A model generated the notes under the pieces. The model saw nothing but the letters and a program-made list of their open reading frames with translations. It ran no database searches and was not told the DNA's origin. The position numbers and the translations under genes were made by a program. 64,000 bases of DNA from Syntrophaceae bacterium UBA2280. GTDB lineage: Bacteria > Desulfobacterota > Syntrophia > Syntrophales > Smithellaceae. The DNA lies in contig DDWS01000056.1 of NCBI GenBank assembly GCA_002347685.1, positions 65,041-129,040 on the forward strand, given 5' to 3'. How positions within the stretch are numbered: the first letter of the stretch is position 1; every line of letters starts with the position of its first letter. Shown here in pieces: positions 34,726-43,860 of the stretch.

Positions 34726-35755
34726 ACCATTACCCAATCTGCTGGACTTCACCCTAGAAGAGATGGAGGCCTTTATTGCAGCGCTGGGCAAGGAAAAGTT
34801 CCGCGCCCGGCAGATCATGAAGTGGATGCATCAATCCGGCGTCACGTCGTTTGACGCGATGACGACGCTGTCGCGTGACTTCCGGACAAACCTTCAGGCG
34901 ATGGCCCGCATCCACCGGCCGGAAATTGTCAAAATTCAGCGATCGAAAGACGGCACGCAAAAAGCGCTCCTGAGGCTGGAGGACGGCCTTTACATCGAAA
35001 GCGTGCTCATTCCCGGTAAAAGCCACTGGACCATTTGCATCTCCACGCAGGCCGGCTGCAAAATGGGCTGTGAATTCTGCCTGACCGCGCGCCAGGGGTT
35101 CCAGCGCCATTTAACACCCGCTGAGATTGTCGGGCAGCTGCTCACACTCAAGTACGAAACCCCAGAAGGCCCGGACATAAATAATCTTGTCATGATGGGG
35201 ATGGGCGAACCGCTGGACAACTACGAAAACACGCTTAAATCCATCCGGATTCTGACTTGTGATTTCGGGTCCAATGTTTCCAACCGAAGAATCACAGTGT
35301 CGACCTGTGGCCTGGCTCCGCAGATTGTTCAACTGGGAAAAGACGTGTGCATCAATCTGGCCGTCTCGCTCAACGCGCCGGACGATCAGATCCGCGATCA
35401 GCTCATGCCGGTCAACAAAAAGTATCCGTTACAAACTCTGCTTGCCGCCTGCAAAACCTATCCGATGCCGGGAAGACGTCTTTTAACCTTTGAATATATT
35501 CTGATGGACGGTGTGAATGCGTCGCGGGCGGACGCAACGAAGCTCGCCGCGCTTTTAAAGCCCCTGCGCTGCAAACTCAACCTGATTGTCTTTAATGAAT
35601 TTCCGGGATCGCCCTATAAATCACCTTCGCAAAGTGATGTGGAAGCGTTTCAGAAGATCCTGATTGACAGGCATTTCACCACCATCATCCGTGCCAGCCG
35701 CGGCAGCGACATTCTGGCCGCCTGCGGTCAGTTGAGCGGCGCTCAGATTTCATGA
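34718..35755 (+). CDS. rlmN: 23S rRNA (adenine(2503)-C(2))-methyltransferase RlmN
   Basis: 345-aa radical SAM enzyme. Radical SAM motif GCKMGCEFCLTARQG (CxxxCxxC, about residues 111-118), the preceding TICISTQAGC cysteine, GMGEPLDNYEN, and the C-terminal RGSDILAACGQL, whose Cys corresponds to the catalytic Cys355 of E. coli. Methylates A2503 of 23S rRNA and a tRNA adenine. It overlaps isocitrate dehydrogenase by 8 bases and its 3' end overlaps that of the convergent DUF1015 gene by 13 bases. Confidence 0.96.
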   Translation: MAKPLPNLLDFTLEEMEAFIAALGKEKFRARQIMKWMHQSGVTSFDAMTTLSRDFRTNLQAMARIHRPEIVKIQRSKDGTQKALLRLEDGLYIESVLIPGKSHWTICISTQAGCKMGCEFCLTARQGFQRHLTPAEIVGQLLTLKYETPEGPDINNLVMMGMGEPLDNYENTLKSIRILTCDFGSNVSNRRITVSTCGLAPQIVQLGKDVCINLAVSLNAPDDQIRDQLMPVNKKYPLQTLLAACKTYPMPGRRLLTFEYILMDGVNASRADATKLAALLKPLRCKLNLIVFNEFPGSPYKSPSQSDVEAFQKILIDRHFTTIIRASRGSDILAACGQLSGAQIS

Positions 35756-36972
35756 ACAAACAAACCGCTTCGGAGCTTGGGTTCAAACCAGGTGGACTTG
35801 GGCGGCATGATTTTGCCGGCGTCCGCCACGGCCATGATCTGTTCCATTGTGGTGGGAAACACGGAAAACGACACGGCATACCCGTCAACATTGACAAGCT
35901 TTTCTAGCTCATCCATCCCCCGGATACCGCCGATGAACTTGATGCGGTCATCCGTGCGCGGATCGGCAATGCCCAAAACCGGTGCAAGCAGATGCTCCTG
36001 CAAAATCGCCGCATCCAGGCTGGCCACCGGATCCGCCGCGTCATAGACGCCTTCTTTCACGGTCAGCCCGTACCATGCACCGGCCAGATACATGCCGAAC
36101 TCATGCAGGCGTTTGGGCGCTCTGGAAGCAAAGCCCTGCGTCACGGTGAATTTTTCTTGGATGATTGAAAGAAACTGATCCGCCTTCAAACCGTTGAGAT
36201 CCTTCACCGCGCGGTTGTAATCCATCACCTTCAGCTGACTGTGCGGAAAGAATACGGCCAGGATGCGGTCTGCTTCCTGCGTCTGCCCGGATTGCCGGCG
36301 CTTGCGGGCGACGGCGGCGCCTGCGGCCGCGCGATGATGTCCGTCGGCGATGTACAAGGCGTTGATTTGTGAAAACTCTGCCGTCAGTTCTTCGATCATA
36401 CCAATATCGGCAACCACCCATGCCGTGTGCAACACACCGTCTTGGGCTGTAAAATCATATTCAGGTTTTCCGGCAATGATTATTTCCACAATCGCATTGA
36501 TCCGGGGACGCGAAACATAACTGATAAATACCGGACCGGTCTGAGCGCCAATGGCATCCACGTGACGGATTCGGTCATCCTCCTTGTCCTGGCGCGTCAG
36601 TTCGTGCTTTTTGATTTTCCCTTCATCATACTCAGCCGCGCTCATGACACCGACAATGCCGGTCTGAACCTGCGAACCCATCTGCTGACGGTACACATAA
36701 AAACAAGGCGACACCTCCGAAATAAGGACACCGTCTTTTTTCATTTTCTGAAAGTTTTTTTTTGCCGTTTCATAAATCAGCATGTCGTCGGCCAGGGTTC
36801 CGTCCGGAACGTCGATTTCCGATTTTTCCACATGTAAAAAACTCAGCGGTTTGCCTTCCACCGCTTTTTGGCCTTCTTCCCGCGTCATCACATCATAGGG
36901 AAGCGCCGCGACGTCAACTGCGTATTTCGCCTGCGGGCGAACCGCTTGAAAAGGGAGTACCGTAGCCATCAT
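35743..36972 (-). CDS. DUF1015 family protein
   Basis: 409-aa protein. Begins MMATVLPFQAVRPQAKYA, the usual DUF1015 start, with the motifs PYDVMTREEGQKAVEGKPLSFLHVEK, YVYRQQ, and the conserved YIADGHHRAAAGAAVARKR (about residue 225), reminiscent of ParB/sulfiredoxin-fold active sites; also VRGMDELEKLVN and a final FEPKLRSGLFVHEI. Function is not established. ATG 36972 has AGGAGATGGA upstream; the longer frame begins at 37017. Confidence 0.9.
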   Translation of the reverse strand: MMATVLPFQAVRPQAKYAVDVAALPYDVMTREEGQKAVEGKPLSFLHVEKSEIDVPDGTLADDMLIYETAKKNFQKMKKDGVLISEVSPCFYVYRQQMGSQVQTGIVGVMSAAEYDEGKIKKHELTRQDKEDDRIRHVDAIGAQTGPVFISYVSRPRINAIVEIIIAGKPEYDFTAQDGVLHTAWVVADIGMIEELTAEFSQINALYIADGHHRAAAGAAVARKRRQSGQTQEADRILAVFFPHSQLKVMDYNRAVKDLNGLKADQFLSIIQEKFTVTQGFASRAPKRLHEFGMYLAGAWYGLTVKEGVYDAADPVASLDAAILQEHLLAPVLGIADPRTDDRIKFIGGIRGMDELEKLVNVDGYAVSFSVFPTTMEQIMAVADAGKIMPPKSTWFEPKLRSGLFVHEI

Positions 36973-37078
36973 TCCATCTCCTTGACCGTGACAATCCTGT
37001 TGCGTTGCTGATAGCACAATGGCATAATCCGGGCAACGTAAAACGAAAGACGATTAAAAAAATATTGAGGATTTGGCA

Positions 37079-37558
37079 ATGAATCATTCTCTTGTTTTTA
37101 TCCATGGCCTGGAGAGCTCCTCCCGGGGGACCAAAGCTCAATATTTTCGGGCACATTTTGAAGGCATGCTCATTGGAGACTACACGGGTGATTTTAAAAC
37201 CAGGATGCGTAAACTGGAGACCCTGCTTGAGCACAAAGATCATTTGATTCTGGTGGGATCAAGCTATGGAGGCCTGATGGCCGCCCGGTACGCGCTGGAT
37301 CATGAAGAACGGATCAAAAAGCTGATTCTGATCGCCCCGGCCCTGCATCTGGAGGATTTTGAAACGGATGTCCGCCGGAAGCTGAAAATCCCGGTTGTTC
37401 TTTACCACGGTGCGCAGGACACTGTGGTGAATCCCGATGCCGTAAAGAAGATTGCCGAACAGTCCTTTGAGCGGCTTGAGTACCATCTGGTGGATGACGA
37501 CCATCCGCTCAACCGCGTTTTTCCGACAATCGACTGGCGGCAACTACTCAATGTCTGA
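37079..37558 (+). CDS. Small alpha/beta hydrolase (esterase/lipase-like)
   Basis: 159-aa alpha/beta hydrolase. LVFIHGLESSSRGTK gives the oxyanion strand; the nucleophile elbow is GSSYGG (Ser about 63); Asp lies in VLYHGAQDTVVNPDA and His in VDDDHPLNR. This is the full triad of a compact YqiA-like esterase. Substrate unknown. ATG 37079, not the upstream TTG, because of GAGG at 37067. It lies between DUF1015 and the convergent PHA synthase-like gene. Confidence 0.85.
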   Translation: MNHSLVFIHGLESSSRGTKAQYFRAHFEGMLIGDYTGDFKTRMRKLETLLEHKDHLILVGSSYGGLMAARYALDHEERIKKLILIAPALHLEDFETDVRRKLKIPVVLYHGAQDTVVNPDAVKKIAEQSFERLEYHLVDDDHPLNRVFPTIDWRQLLNV

Positions 37559-37578
37559 ACGATGCTGCTTGGCCTCCG

Positions 37579-39372
37579 TCAGGTGCGGTAAAAATCCTCG
37601 ACAAGTTCCACGTATTCCGCCAGCAGCTTCCGGCTGACAACAAAGATGTGTCCGATGTTTTTCTCGATGGTCCGGTTCAGAGCCTCACAGGTGTACTTCA
37701 CGTTCCCCTTCATGACTTTTCCCCAGATTTCGCCGGCCACACAAGAGCCGGCCGGTGCAATGGGATCGCGCGACCCCCTGTAGTCAAATATTGTCACACC
37801 CGCTTTTTTCAGAATACCCATATTGACCGGTTTGCCGTCAAATCGGGCATGAGTGGAGGGCAGGCGATATTTCCCTTCAAAGATCTGATTGCCGATAAAG
37901 ACGTTCTGTATCCATTGGATGTGAGCGGTAATGGGAAATTTGGTGCCGTGGGTCAGCCAGTACAGAAAGGGCGCCGCGTCGGCAATGGACTCCTTTCTTT
38001 CGGCCCGGCCGTAAAAACCCAGGACAACCGTATGCTGCACGCCCGGCTGAATCTCATTCATCCCCGATTCGATGACCTGCGGGGGAATATTGACCGCGCC
38101 GAAAAGCTCTTTCATCAGCTCCGGATCATAATCGCGGCGGATCAGGGAACGGATTGGTGCGTGACCGCTTTCGTCGTCATCAAATTTGACGGGCGAGGCC
38201 ATCAGGGCGACCTTTCTGATGTCCATCGATTTGCCTTCCGCCAGCCGTTCTTCGGCCCGCCTCGCCAGATAGGGCAAGATGAGCGTGCCGCCCATACAGT
38301 ACGCCATGACGTAGATTTCGTCGCGGGGATGCCGTTTCTTTATGATGCCCAGAAACAGGTCGGGAATCGTCTTGCCGTAGAAGTCCAGACCCAGCTCGGT
38401 TTCCTCCCATCCCGGATCACCGTGATCGACCAGATAGATCCTGTAGCCCTTCTTCAGAAACACGTCGACCACGGACTTGCCGGGCGCCAGGTCAAACAGC
38501 TCCGGTCGGTTGATCAAAGGCGTTGCCATGTAAATGATTTTACCGTTCGGCTTGACGCCTTTGAAAACCGGATAATATCGCAGACGCACCCGATGAATTT
38601 CGCTTCCCGCCACAAATTCATAACAGGAAAAGCCGATGTGCCCTCCGGTCGCACGCTCAGAATACTCTTTGATGTCAAAAGCGTTTTCTGCGTACAGATT
38701 TTCAAACCGGACAAGGTTTTCCGCCAGGTATTCCTCCATGGAATTCGTATGCGCACCATCCGGACGGTTCTTGGCAAAAGGCAGATAGCCGGACGCGAAA
38801 GGTTGTTCAGTGATAACCACCAGCAGGCACTTTAAAAGCTCTTTCATGGCCTTGAGCCGCGTTTGCCCGATGTTGTTGTACTGATGCTCGAGCTGCGCGA
38901 ATTCATCCATATAGTTTTTCAGATATGCCTTACCCCTGGCCGTCGTGCAAATCATCCGCGCCTTTTCCCGATCAAAGCGCCCGTCTTTCATAAAAAAACC
39001 TGTTAGCGTATAGAGGAGGCGGGAGTAGCTTTTGTAAATCCATCCGTTCATATCGGCCAGCGCATCGGGGTTTCTTCCGGCCCCGACGGCGATGCGGGCA
39101 GCGGCGCTCACCGGGCGAAGCATTGTATCGAGCAATGCGCTTTGCCACGCGGCCCCGACGGCCCAGGGACCGAAAGTAAAAACCTCCCTGCTGATGGAAT
39201 CGAGCATTCGCCGATAAGCGAACATTCCCCGGACCTGCTGCCCGACCCATTTGCTTTTCCAGGGATAAGCCGTCGGAATGCCTTCTACATTGTCCGCGGG
39301 GGAAACACCAATCATCGACAACAGCTCATCGGGCGTCATGGATTTTCCCTCTTTGTTCTCTCCCTTGGTCAT
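37579..39372 (-). CDS. PhaC-like poly(3-hydroxyalkanoate) synthase (class I/II-like length)
   Basis: 597-aa alpha/beta hydrolase with the PHA synthase catalytic elbow AYCMGGTL (Cys nucleophile), DYRGSRDPIAPAG carrying the Asp, and NRTIEKNIGHIFVVS with the His. Length and N-terminal helical domain (YRRMLDSISREVFTFGPWAVGAAW) resemble class I/II synthases or PhaC-like hydrolases rather than class III. It condenses 3-hydroxyacyl-CoAs into polymer. ATG 39372 is chosen for AAGGATG upstream; upstream extension of 29 codons is unlikely. It is divergent from phaE, so the window has two synthases. Confidence 0.84.
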   Translation of the reverse strand: MTKGENKEGKSMTPDELLSMIGVSPADNVEGIPTAYPWKSKWVGQQVRGMFAYRRMLDSISREVFTFGPWAVGAAWQSALLDTMLRPVSAAARIAVGAGRNPDALADMNGWIYKSYSRLLYTLTGFFMKDGRFDREKARMICTTARGKAYLKNYMDEFAQLEHQYNNIGQTRLKAMKELLKCLLVVITEQPFASGYLPFAKNRPDGAHTNSMEEYLAENLVRFENLYAENAFDIKEYSERATGGHIGFSCYEFVAGSEIHRVRLRYYPVFKGVKPNGKIIYMATPLINRPELFDLAPGKSVVDVFLKKGYRIYLVDHGDPGWEETELGLDFYGKTIPDLFLGIIKKRHPRDEIYVMAYCMGGTLILPYLARRAEERLAEGKSMDIRKVALMASPVKFDDDESGHAPIRSLIRRDYDPELMKELFGAVNIPPQVIESGMNEIQPGVQHTVVLGFYGRAERKESIADAAPFLYWLTHGTKFPITAHIQWIQNVFIGNQIFEGKYRLPSTHARFDGKPVNMGILKKAGVTIFDYRGSRDPIAPAGSCVAGEIWGKVMKGNVKYTCEALNRTIEKNIGHIFVVSRKLLAEYVELVEDFYRT

Positions 39373-39664
39373 AAAGCATCCTTTCTTGTTTTGCCCATCC
39401 GATCCTGTGAGCCGGCGTACGCGTGGACTGAAACGCGAAGCCAAAACTCCTGAAGCCAATATTCATTGACAAATGGTCTCTTCTATATTAAAAAAGTTAG
39501 TAAGCTTCGATGGTAAACGTCGTCACAACAAGTCAACCGCTCGAACCATGCGGATCGGTTGTTTTCAGTTGTTTTGTATTTTATCGGAATAATGTTTTCT
39601 TTTCTATCATTATTTAACTCAACCCGGTTCTTTATTCGTATTGATTTCAACAATGAGGCGCAAT

Positions 39665-40576
39665 ATGGCTGACCAAAATTCTTCCTTTGCGACGGATGAA
39701 AATTCGATGGCATCCTGGTTTCAAGCCATGGCGGATATGTGGCTGAACATCGCCAAAACCATTCCGGCCAACTCGGATACCGCGTTGAAAACACAAACCG
39801 CCGTCCAGAGCCGATTTACGCAACAACTGGAAACCAATCTCAACCTGATCAAATCCTTTTCCCGGATGATGACCGAGCCGGAATCCGCCTCCGCGGCTGC
39901 CAACTCCATGAGTGCGCTTCCGGATATTCTTCTTAAGATGGTTAAATCCGCTTTCGACTCGGCCGTACAGATTCAAAACCAGCTGGTTCAGAAAGCAGGC
40001 AGGATCGGCAAGCAAACTGAAGCCTACAGATTTGACAATCTGGATCAGGACGTATTTAAGGCCCTGACGGAAGTTTATGAAAACGAACTTCGTCAATACC
40101 TGAAAATTCCGCCGCTGGGACTGACCCGTTTTTATCAGGAACGTTTCAACAAACTGCTCGACAAACAAAATCTGTTTGAAACCACACTGGCTGAATTCCT
40201 TTCTATCCTGTATCTGCCCATGGAAAAATCCTTCAAAGTGCTGCAGGAGAATCTCCGGCAGAAGGCGGAGGAAGGCAATCTTCCCAAAGAATCAAAAGAA
40301 AGTTACACGATATGGCTCAAGATTCTGGAGGGCCACTACATGAATCTGTTCAAATCCAAAGAATACACCGATGCACTGCACCGGACACTCAACGCGATGG
40401 AGGATTTCATCAGCGCCAGAAATGAAACCCTGCGCGATTTCCTCCAACTGCTGCCCGTGGTCACCCACAAGGATATGGATGACTTCTACAAGGAGTTCCA
40501 TCTGCTCAAAAAGCGGGTCAGGCAACTGGAAAAGCAACTGAATATTTCACCCAACACCCTGACGGTTGTGAAGTAG
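39665..40576 (+). CDS. phaE: PHA synthase subunit PhaE
   Basis: 303-aa PhaE-type partner of class III synthase (PHB synthesis). Typical features: an N-terminal SWFQAMADMWLNIAKT segment, the central region LDQDVFKALTEVYENELRQYLKIPPLGLTRFYQERFNKLLDKQNLF, then a C-terminal helical segment with DFLQLLPVVTHKDMDDFYKEFHLLKKRVRQLEKQL, a coiled coil matching the PhaE end. It is required for class III PhaC activity. Start ATG 39665 with GAGG at 39655. The adjacent synthase at 40633 is the catalytic subunit. Confidence 0.9.
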   Translation: MADQNSSFATDENSMASWFQAMADMWLNIAKTIPANSDTALKTQTAVQSRFTQQLETNLNLIKSFSRMMTEPESASAAANSMSALPDILLKMVKSAFDSAVQIQNQLVQKAGRIGKQTEAYRFDNLDQDVFKALTEVYENELRQYLKIPPLGLTRFYQERFNKLLDKQNLFETTLAEFLSILYLPMEKSFKVLQENLRQKAEEGNLPKESKESYTIWLKILEGHYMNLFKSKEYTDALHRTLNAMEDFISARNETLRDFLQLLPVVTHKDMDDFYKEFHLLKKRVRQLEKQLNISPNTLTVVK

Positions 40577-40632
40577 CCGCCCTTTTAACAGGGCGGGAAT
40601 GAACCGGCGTTTTAGGGAGGCCGTGCAGTTAC

Positions 40633-41925
40633 ATGAATTCAACGAAAATCCCCATTGACATCATCCTGGAACGTCTGGCCGAAGACGCGGAAAAAGTGCA
40701 GAAGCGCGCCTCCAAAGCCTCCGACGTCCTGCTTAGCGATCTCAATTATGAACTCGCCCAAACCCCCTATGAAATTGTCTATGAAGAAGACCGGGTGCGC
40801 GTCAAACACTACTTGCGCGATGAAAACAACGAAAACAAGTTAAAGGTTCCGCTGCTGGTGGTCTACGCGCTCATCAATCGTGAAACCATGCTGGATTTAC
40901 AGCCGGACCGCAGCGTGGTGAAGACCTTTCTGGAAGGCGGCATTGACCTCTACATGGTCGACTGGGGCTATCCCACCCGCAAGGACCGCTTTCTGACCAT
41001 CGACGATCATGTCAACGGCTACATGAATAATATCATCGATTTCATCCGCACAAAGCACAATGTCCCGAAAATCAACCTGATGGGCATTTGCATGGGCGGC
41101 ACGTTTTGCGTCATGTACTCCGCGCTGCATCCTGACAAAATAAAAAATCTGATCACCACCGTCACGCCGACGAACTTTGACACGGATAAAGGGCTTTTGC
41201 ACGTCTGGATGAAAGACATCGACGTGGACCGCATGATCCGTACATTCGGCAACATTCCCGGCGACATCATGAACTTCGGATTTCTTCTGCTCAACCCAGC
41301 AAGGCTCATGATCGACAAATACGTCGGCTTTATGGAAAACATGGACAACAAGGACTTCGTGGAGAACTTCGTGCGCATGGAACGCTGGATATTCGACAGT
41401 CCCGACGTCCCCGGAGAAACGTTTCGTCAGTTTGTCGAAGACTGCTACCAGAAAAATCTTCTGATTCAAAACAAGATGTATCTCGGCAGTCAGCAGGTGG
41501 ATTTAAGCAAGCTGACCATGCCGCTTCTGAACTTCTTCGGAGAGTATGACCACCTCGTTCCACCGGAGGCCTGCAACCGACTGACCACAGCGGCAGCCGC
41601 CAAAGACAAAGAGGACGTCTGCCTGGAAACAGGACACATCGGAATTTACGTGAGCTCCCGGTTCCAGAAATTGTTCGCGCCGAAAATCGTCCGCTGGCTG
41701 ATGGAACGCGACACCGTTGACGCCGTTGTCCGCAAACGCAAACAAAAAATAAAAATCGCCGGCCCCCCAGCCGAATCCCGGCCGCCGAAGAAGCGGCAAA
41801 AGGCGAAGGCGGCGGCAAAAAAACCAAAAGCAACAAGGAGTCCGCGTACTGGAACAAAGACAGGCAGGCAAGCGCCGAAAAAGGGAAAGTCACTGTTAAT
41901 GCAGAAAATCGCCGAAGCTATCTAA
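40633..41925 (+). CDS. phaC: Class III PHA synthase PhaC with Lys/Arg-rich C-terminal extension
   Basis: 430-aa catalytic subunit. Catalytic elbow MGICMGGTF (Cys153), Asp306 in FFGEYDHLVP, and His335 in ETGHIGIYVS; the core ends near residue 360, the normal class III length. A tail of about 70 residues follows, rich in Lys, Arg, Pro and Ala (RKRKQKIKIAGPPAESRPP, KKRQKAKAAAKKPKATRSP), resembling histone-H1-like tails. Such a tail is not usual in PhaC and could bind DNA or RNA. RBS TAGGGAGG near 40614-40620. It operates with PhaE. Confidence 0.92.
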   Translation: MNSTKIPIDIILERLAEDAEKVQKRASKASDVLLSDLNYELAQTPYEIVYEEDRVRVKHYLRDENNENKLKVPLLVVYALINRETMLDLQPDRSVVKTFLEGGIDLYMVDWGYPTRKDRFLTIDDHVNGYMNNIIDFIRTKHNVPKINLMGICMGGTFCVMYSALHPDKIKNLITTVTPTNFDTDKGLLHVWMKDIDVDRMIRTFGNIPGDIMNFGFLLLNPARLMIDKYVGFMENMDNKDFVENFVRMERWIFDSPDVPGETFRQFVEDCYQKNLLIQNKMYLGSQQVDLSKLTMPLLNFFGEYDHLVPPEACNRLTTAAAAKDKEDVCLETGHIGIYVSSRFQKLFAPKIVRWLMERDTVDAVVRKRKQKIKIAGPPAESRPPKKRQKAKAAAKKPKATRSPRTGTKTGRQAPKKGKSLLMQKIAEAI

Positions 41926-41940
41926 AAGGGAGAGGGGAGT

Positions 41941-42996
41941 ATGTCAACAAAAGAAGTCTACTTTCAAGCTTTAAGCAAGTTGAGCAGGGAACTGGGCGCA
42001 ACAGACGATGAAGATCAGATGCTCCAGCGGATTGTCGCCACGGCGGTCAAAACACTTAAAGCCAAAGCAGCCGTCATTTTTCTGCTGGAGAACGATTCGG
42101 AAGATTCCATCCATAACCGCGGGATCGCCCAGGTCGGACTTTCCGAAAAATACATCCACGCGGGAACGGCCCACGCCGTCAAAATCAGTCCGAAGCTTAT
42201 GGAAGACGGCTACATGTATTTCCGTGACGCAACCACGGACAAGCGGCTGACAAATCACAAGGCAAAAAAAGCCGAAGGCATCGGCTCCATTCTATCCGTA
42301 CCGGTGCTCGACAAAGGCCGGATGCTGGGTATCCTGAGCTTATACACAAAGGATATCCGCACCTTCACCAAAGATGAAATTGATTTTCTCTCCATTTTAG
42401 CCGAGCAGGGAGGCTCCGCGATTGAAAACGCCCAGTTGATCCGGAAACTGCGCAGTCACTCTCAGATTTTTTTGAATCTGGCCGCAAGCATCTCGGAGAG
42501 CCTCGACGTCAAGGCCATTTTCCAGGCCTTGACTCAGGATCTGGTCAAAGCCCTGAACATTAAGGCGGCAGCCGTCCGACTACTAGATGACGACAAACGC
42601 ACGGTCAAACTGGTCGCAAGTTTCGGTCTGAGCGAAAAATACCTCAATAAAGGCCCCATTATGGCGGATAAGAATATCGCCCAGGCCCTGAATGGAAAAA
42701 CCATTACAATCAAGAATGTATTTAAGGATCAGGGCATTCAATACCGGAAAGAAAAAGAAGATGAAGGCATTGTTTCGATGCTGTATGTTCCGATTAAAGC
42801 CAAAGACGACATCATCGGCGTCCTGAATGCCTATAGCAGCCGGCCCCGGGATTTCACCGAAGACGAAATCCTGCTGGTCACCGCGCTGGCCTACCAGGGG
42901 GGACTGGCGATCAACAATGCCTGTATGTACATGGTTATGCAAGACGACATCAAGGATTTAAAGGAGAATATCTGGGGCCATAAAAGCTGGTTTTGA
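41941..42996 (+). CDS. Double-GAF domain protein
   Basis: 351-aa protein with two GAF domains: about residues 20-160 (DQMLQRIVATAVKTLKAKAAVIFLL, then SILSVPVLDKGRMLGILSLYTKD) and about 178-340 (DVKAIFQALTQDLVKALNIKAAAVRLL, then SMLYVPIKAKDDIIGVLNAYS). No output domain is present, so it is either a stand-alone sensor or acts on a partner. In the PHA gene cluster it could sense redox or small-molecule state. RBS GAGAGGGGAG just upstream. Confidence 0.85.
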   Translation: MSTKEVYFQALSKLSRELGATDDEDQMLQRIVATAVKTLKAKAAVIFLLENDSEDSIHNRGIAQVGLSEKYIHAGTAHAVKISPKLMEDGYMYFRDATTDKRLTNHKAKKAEGIGSILSVPVLDKGRMLGILSLYTKDIRTFTKDEIDFLSILAEQGGSAIENAQLIRKLRSHSQIFLNLAASISESLDVKAIFQALTQDLVKALNIKAAAVRLLDDDKRTVKLVASFGLSEKYLNKGPIMADKNIAQALNGKTITIKNVFKDQGIQYRKEKEDEGIVSMLYVPIKAKDDIIGVLNAYSSRPRDFTEDEILLVTALAYQGGLAINNACMYMVMQDDIKDLKENIWGHKSWF

Positions 42997-43054
42997 AAAC
43001 GGCCCCGGACGTCTTTTCGACAAGAACATCCAGCATCAAGGAGGTCGAATTTCG

Positions 43055-43486
43055 ATGATCACAGGAAAAAGCATCGACCGGCTTAACGTCGGCGACACCG
43101 CTCAATTTGCTAAAACCGTGACGGAAACGGATATCTATTTGTATGCGGGAATCACCGGCGACTTTAATCCGGCACACGTGAATGAAGCCTACGCGAAAAA
43201 CACCTTCTTCAAAACCCGGATCGCGCACGGCATGCTGACGGCGGGCTTCATCTCCGCCATTATCGCTAATCAATTACCCGGCCCGGGCACAATCTACCTC
43301 AAACAGGACTTAAGCTTTCTGGCACCGGTACGGATCGGCGACACAATCACTGCTCAGGTTGAGATTATCGAATTGAATGCGGATAAAAACCGGGTGACCT
43401 TGAAAACAACCTGTGAAAATCAAGACGGCGTTTTAGTGTTGACCGGACAGGGGCTGGTCAGCCCGCCTAAAGCGCCGAAAACATGA
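43055..43486 (+). CDS. phaJ: (R)-specific enoyl-CoA hydratase, MaoC type
   Basis: 143-aa hot-dog-fold hydratase. The hydratase motif with the Asp-His pair is YLYAGITGDFNPAHVNEAYAKNT, and RIAHGMLTAGFISAIIANQLPGPGTIYL follows; both are diagnostic of PhaJ/MaoC. It supplies (R)-3-hydroxyacyl-CoA to PHA synthase from beta-oxidation. RBS AAGGAGG upstream of ATG 43055. The following perfect hairpin at 43526 ends the transcript. Confidence 0.9.
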   Translation: MITGKSIDRLNVGDTAQFAKTVTETDIYLYAGITGDFNPAHVNEAYAKNTFFKTRIAHGMLTAGFISAIIANQLPGPGTIYLKQDLSFLAPVRIGDTITAQVEIIELNADKNRVTLKTTCENQDGVLVLTGQGLVSPPKAPKT

Positions 43487-43525
43487 GGAAGGCTTTGGTG
43501 CAAAGCATCCCGAATACTTTCTGAC

Positions 43526-43567
43526 GCAAAAAAAGGCCGCAGCAAAATCGCTGCGGCCTTTTTTTGC
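43526..43567. terminator. Bidirectional intrinsic terminator between phaJ and the phasin genes
   Basis: An 18-bp perfect inverted repeat (43526-43543 and 43550-43567; core aaggccgcagc/gctgcggcctt) with a 6-base loop, flanked by A-runs on one side and T-runs on the other, so it can terminate both the phaJ transcript and the convergent phasin transcript. Confidence 0.88.
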
Positions 43568-43572
43568 GGCTT

Positions 43573-43836
43573 TTATTTGGCTGCGAAAAAAGATTCGACC
43601 TTTTTAAAATTATCATCAGCGGCCGCCTTGAATTCTTCACGGCCCTTTTTATAGGTTTTAATCCAGTCATTGATCAGTTTTTTTCCTTCTTCCGGGAAAA
43701 AAGCCGTCTGCTGCATCATGGAAGCAACCATTTTCTCGGTTTGATCCTGAATCACGGACATGGCTTCAAATGAATTATCAAAAGCCGTTTTATTAAAATC
43801 AACCATCTGCTTGGCAATCTGTTTGGGTTCCATCAT
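43573..43836 (-). CDS. Phasin family protein (copy 1)
   Basis: 87-aa phasin, the shortest of three. Helical: MVDFNKTAFDNSFEAMSVIQDQTEKMV and WIKTYKKGREEFKAAADDNFKKVESFF are typical of PHA granule surface proteins. It coats the granule surface. It shares the DFNKxAFDxSF and EKMV motifs with the next two genes, so all three arose by duplication. RBS AAGGAGG reads in the minus strand just upstream of 43836. Confidence 0.87.
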   Translation of the reverse strand: MMEPKQIAKQMVDFNKTAFDNSFEAMSVIQDQTEKMVASMMQQTAFFPEEGKKLINDWIKTYKKGREEFKAAADDNFKKVESFFAAK

Positions 43837-43860
43837 TTCCTCCTTCGTTATTATGAATAT

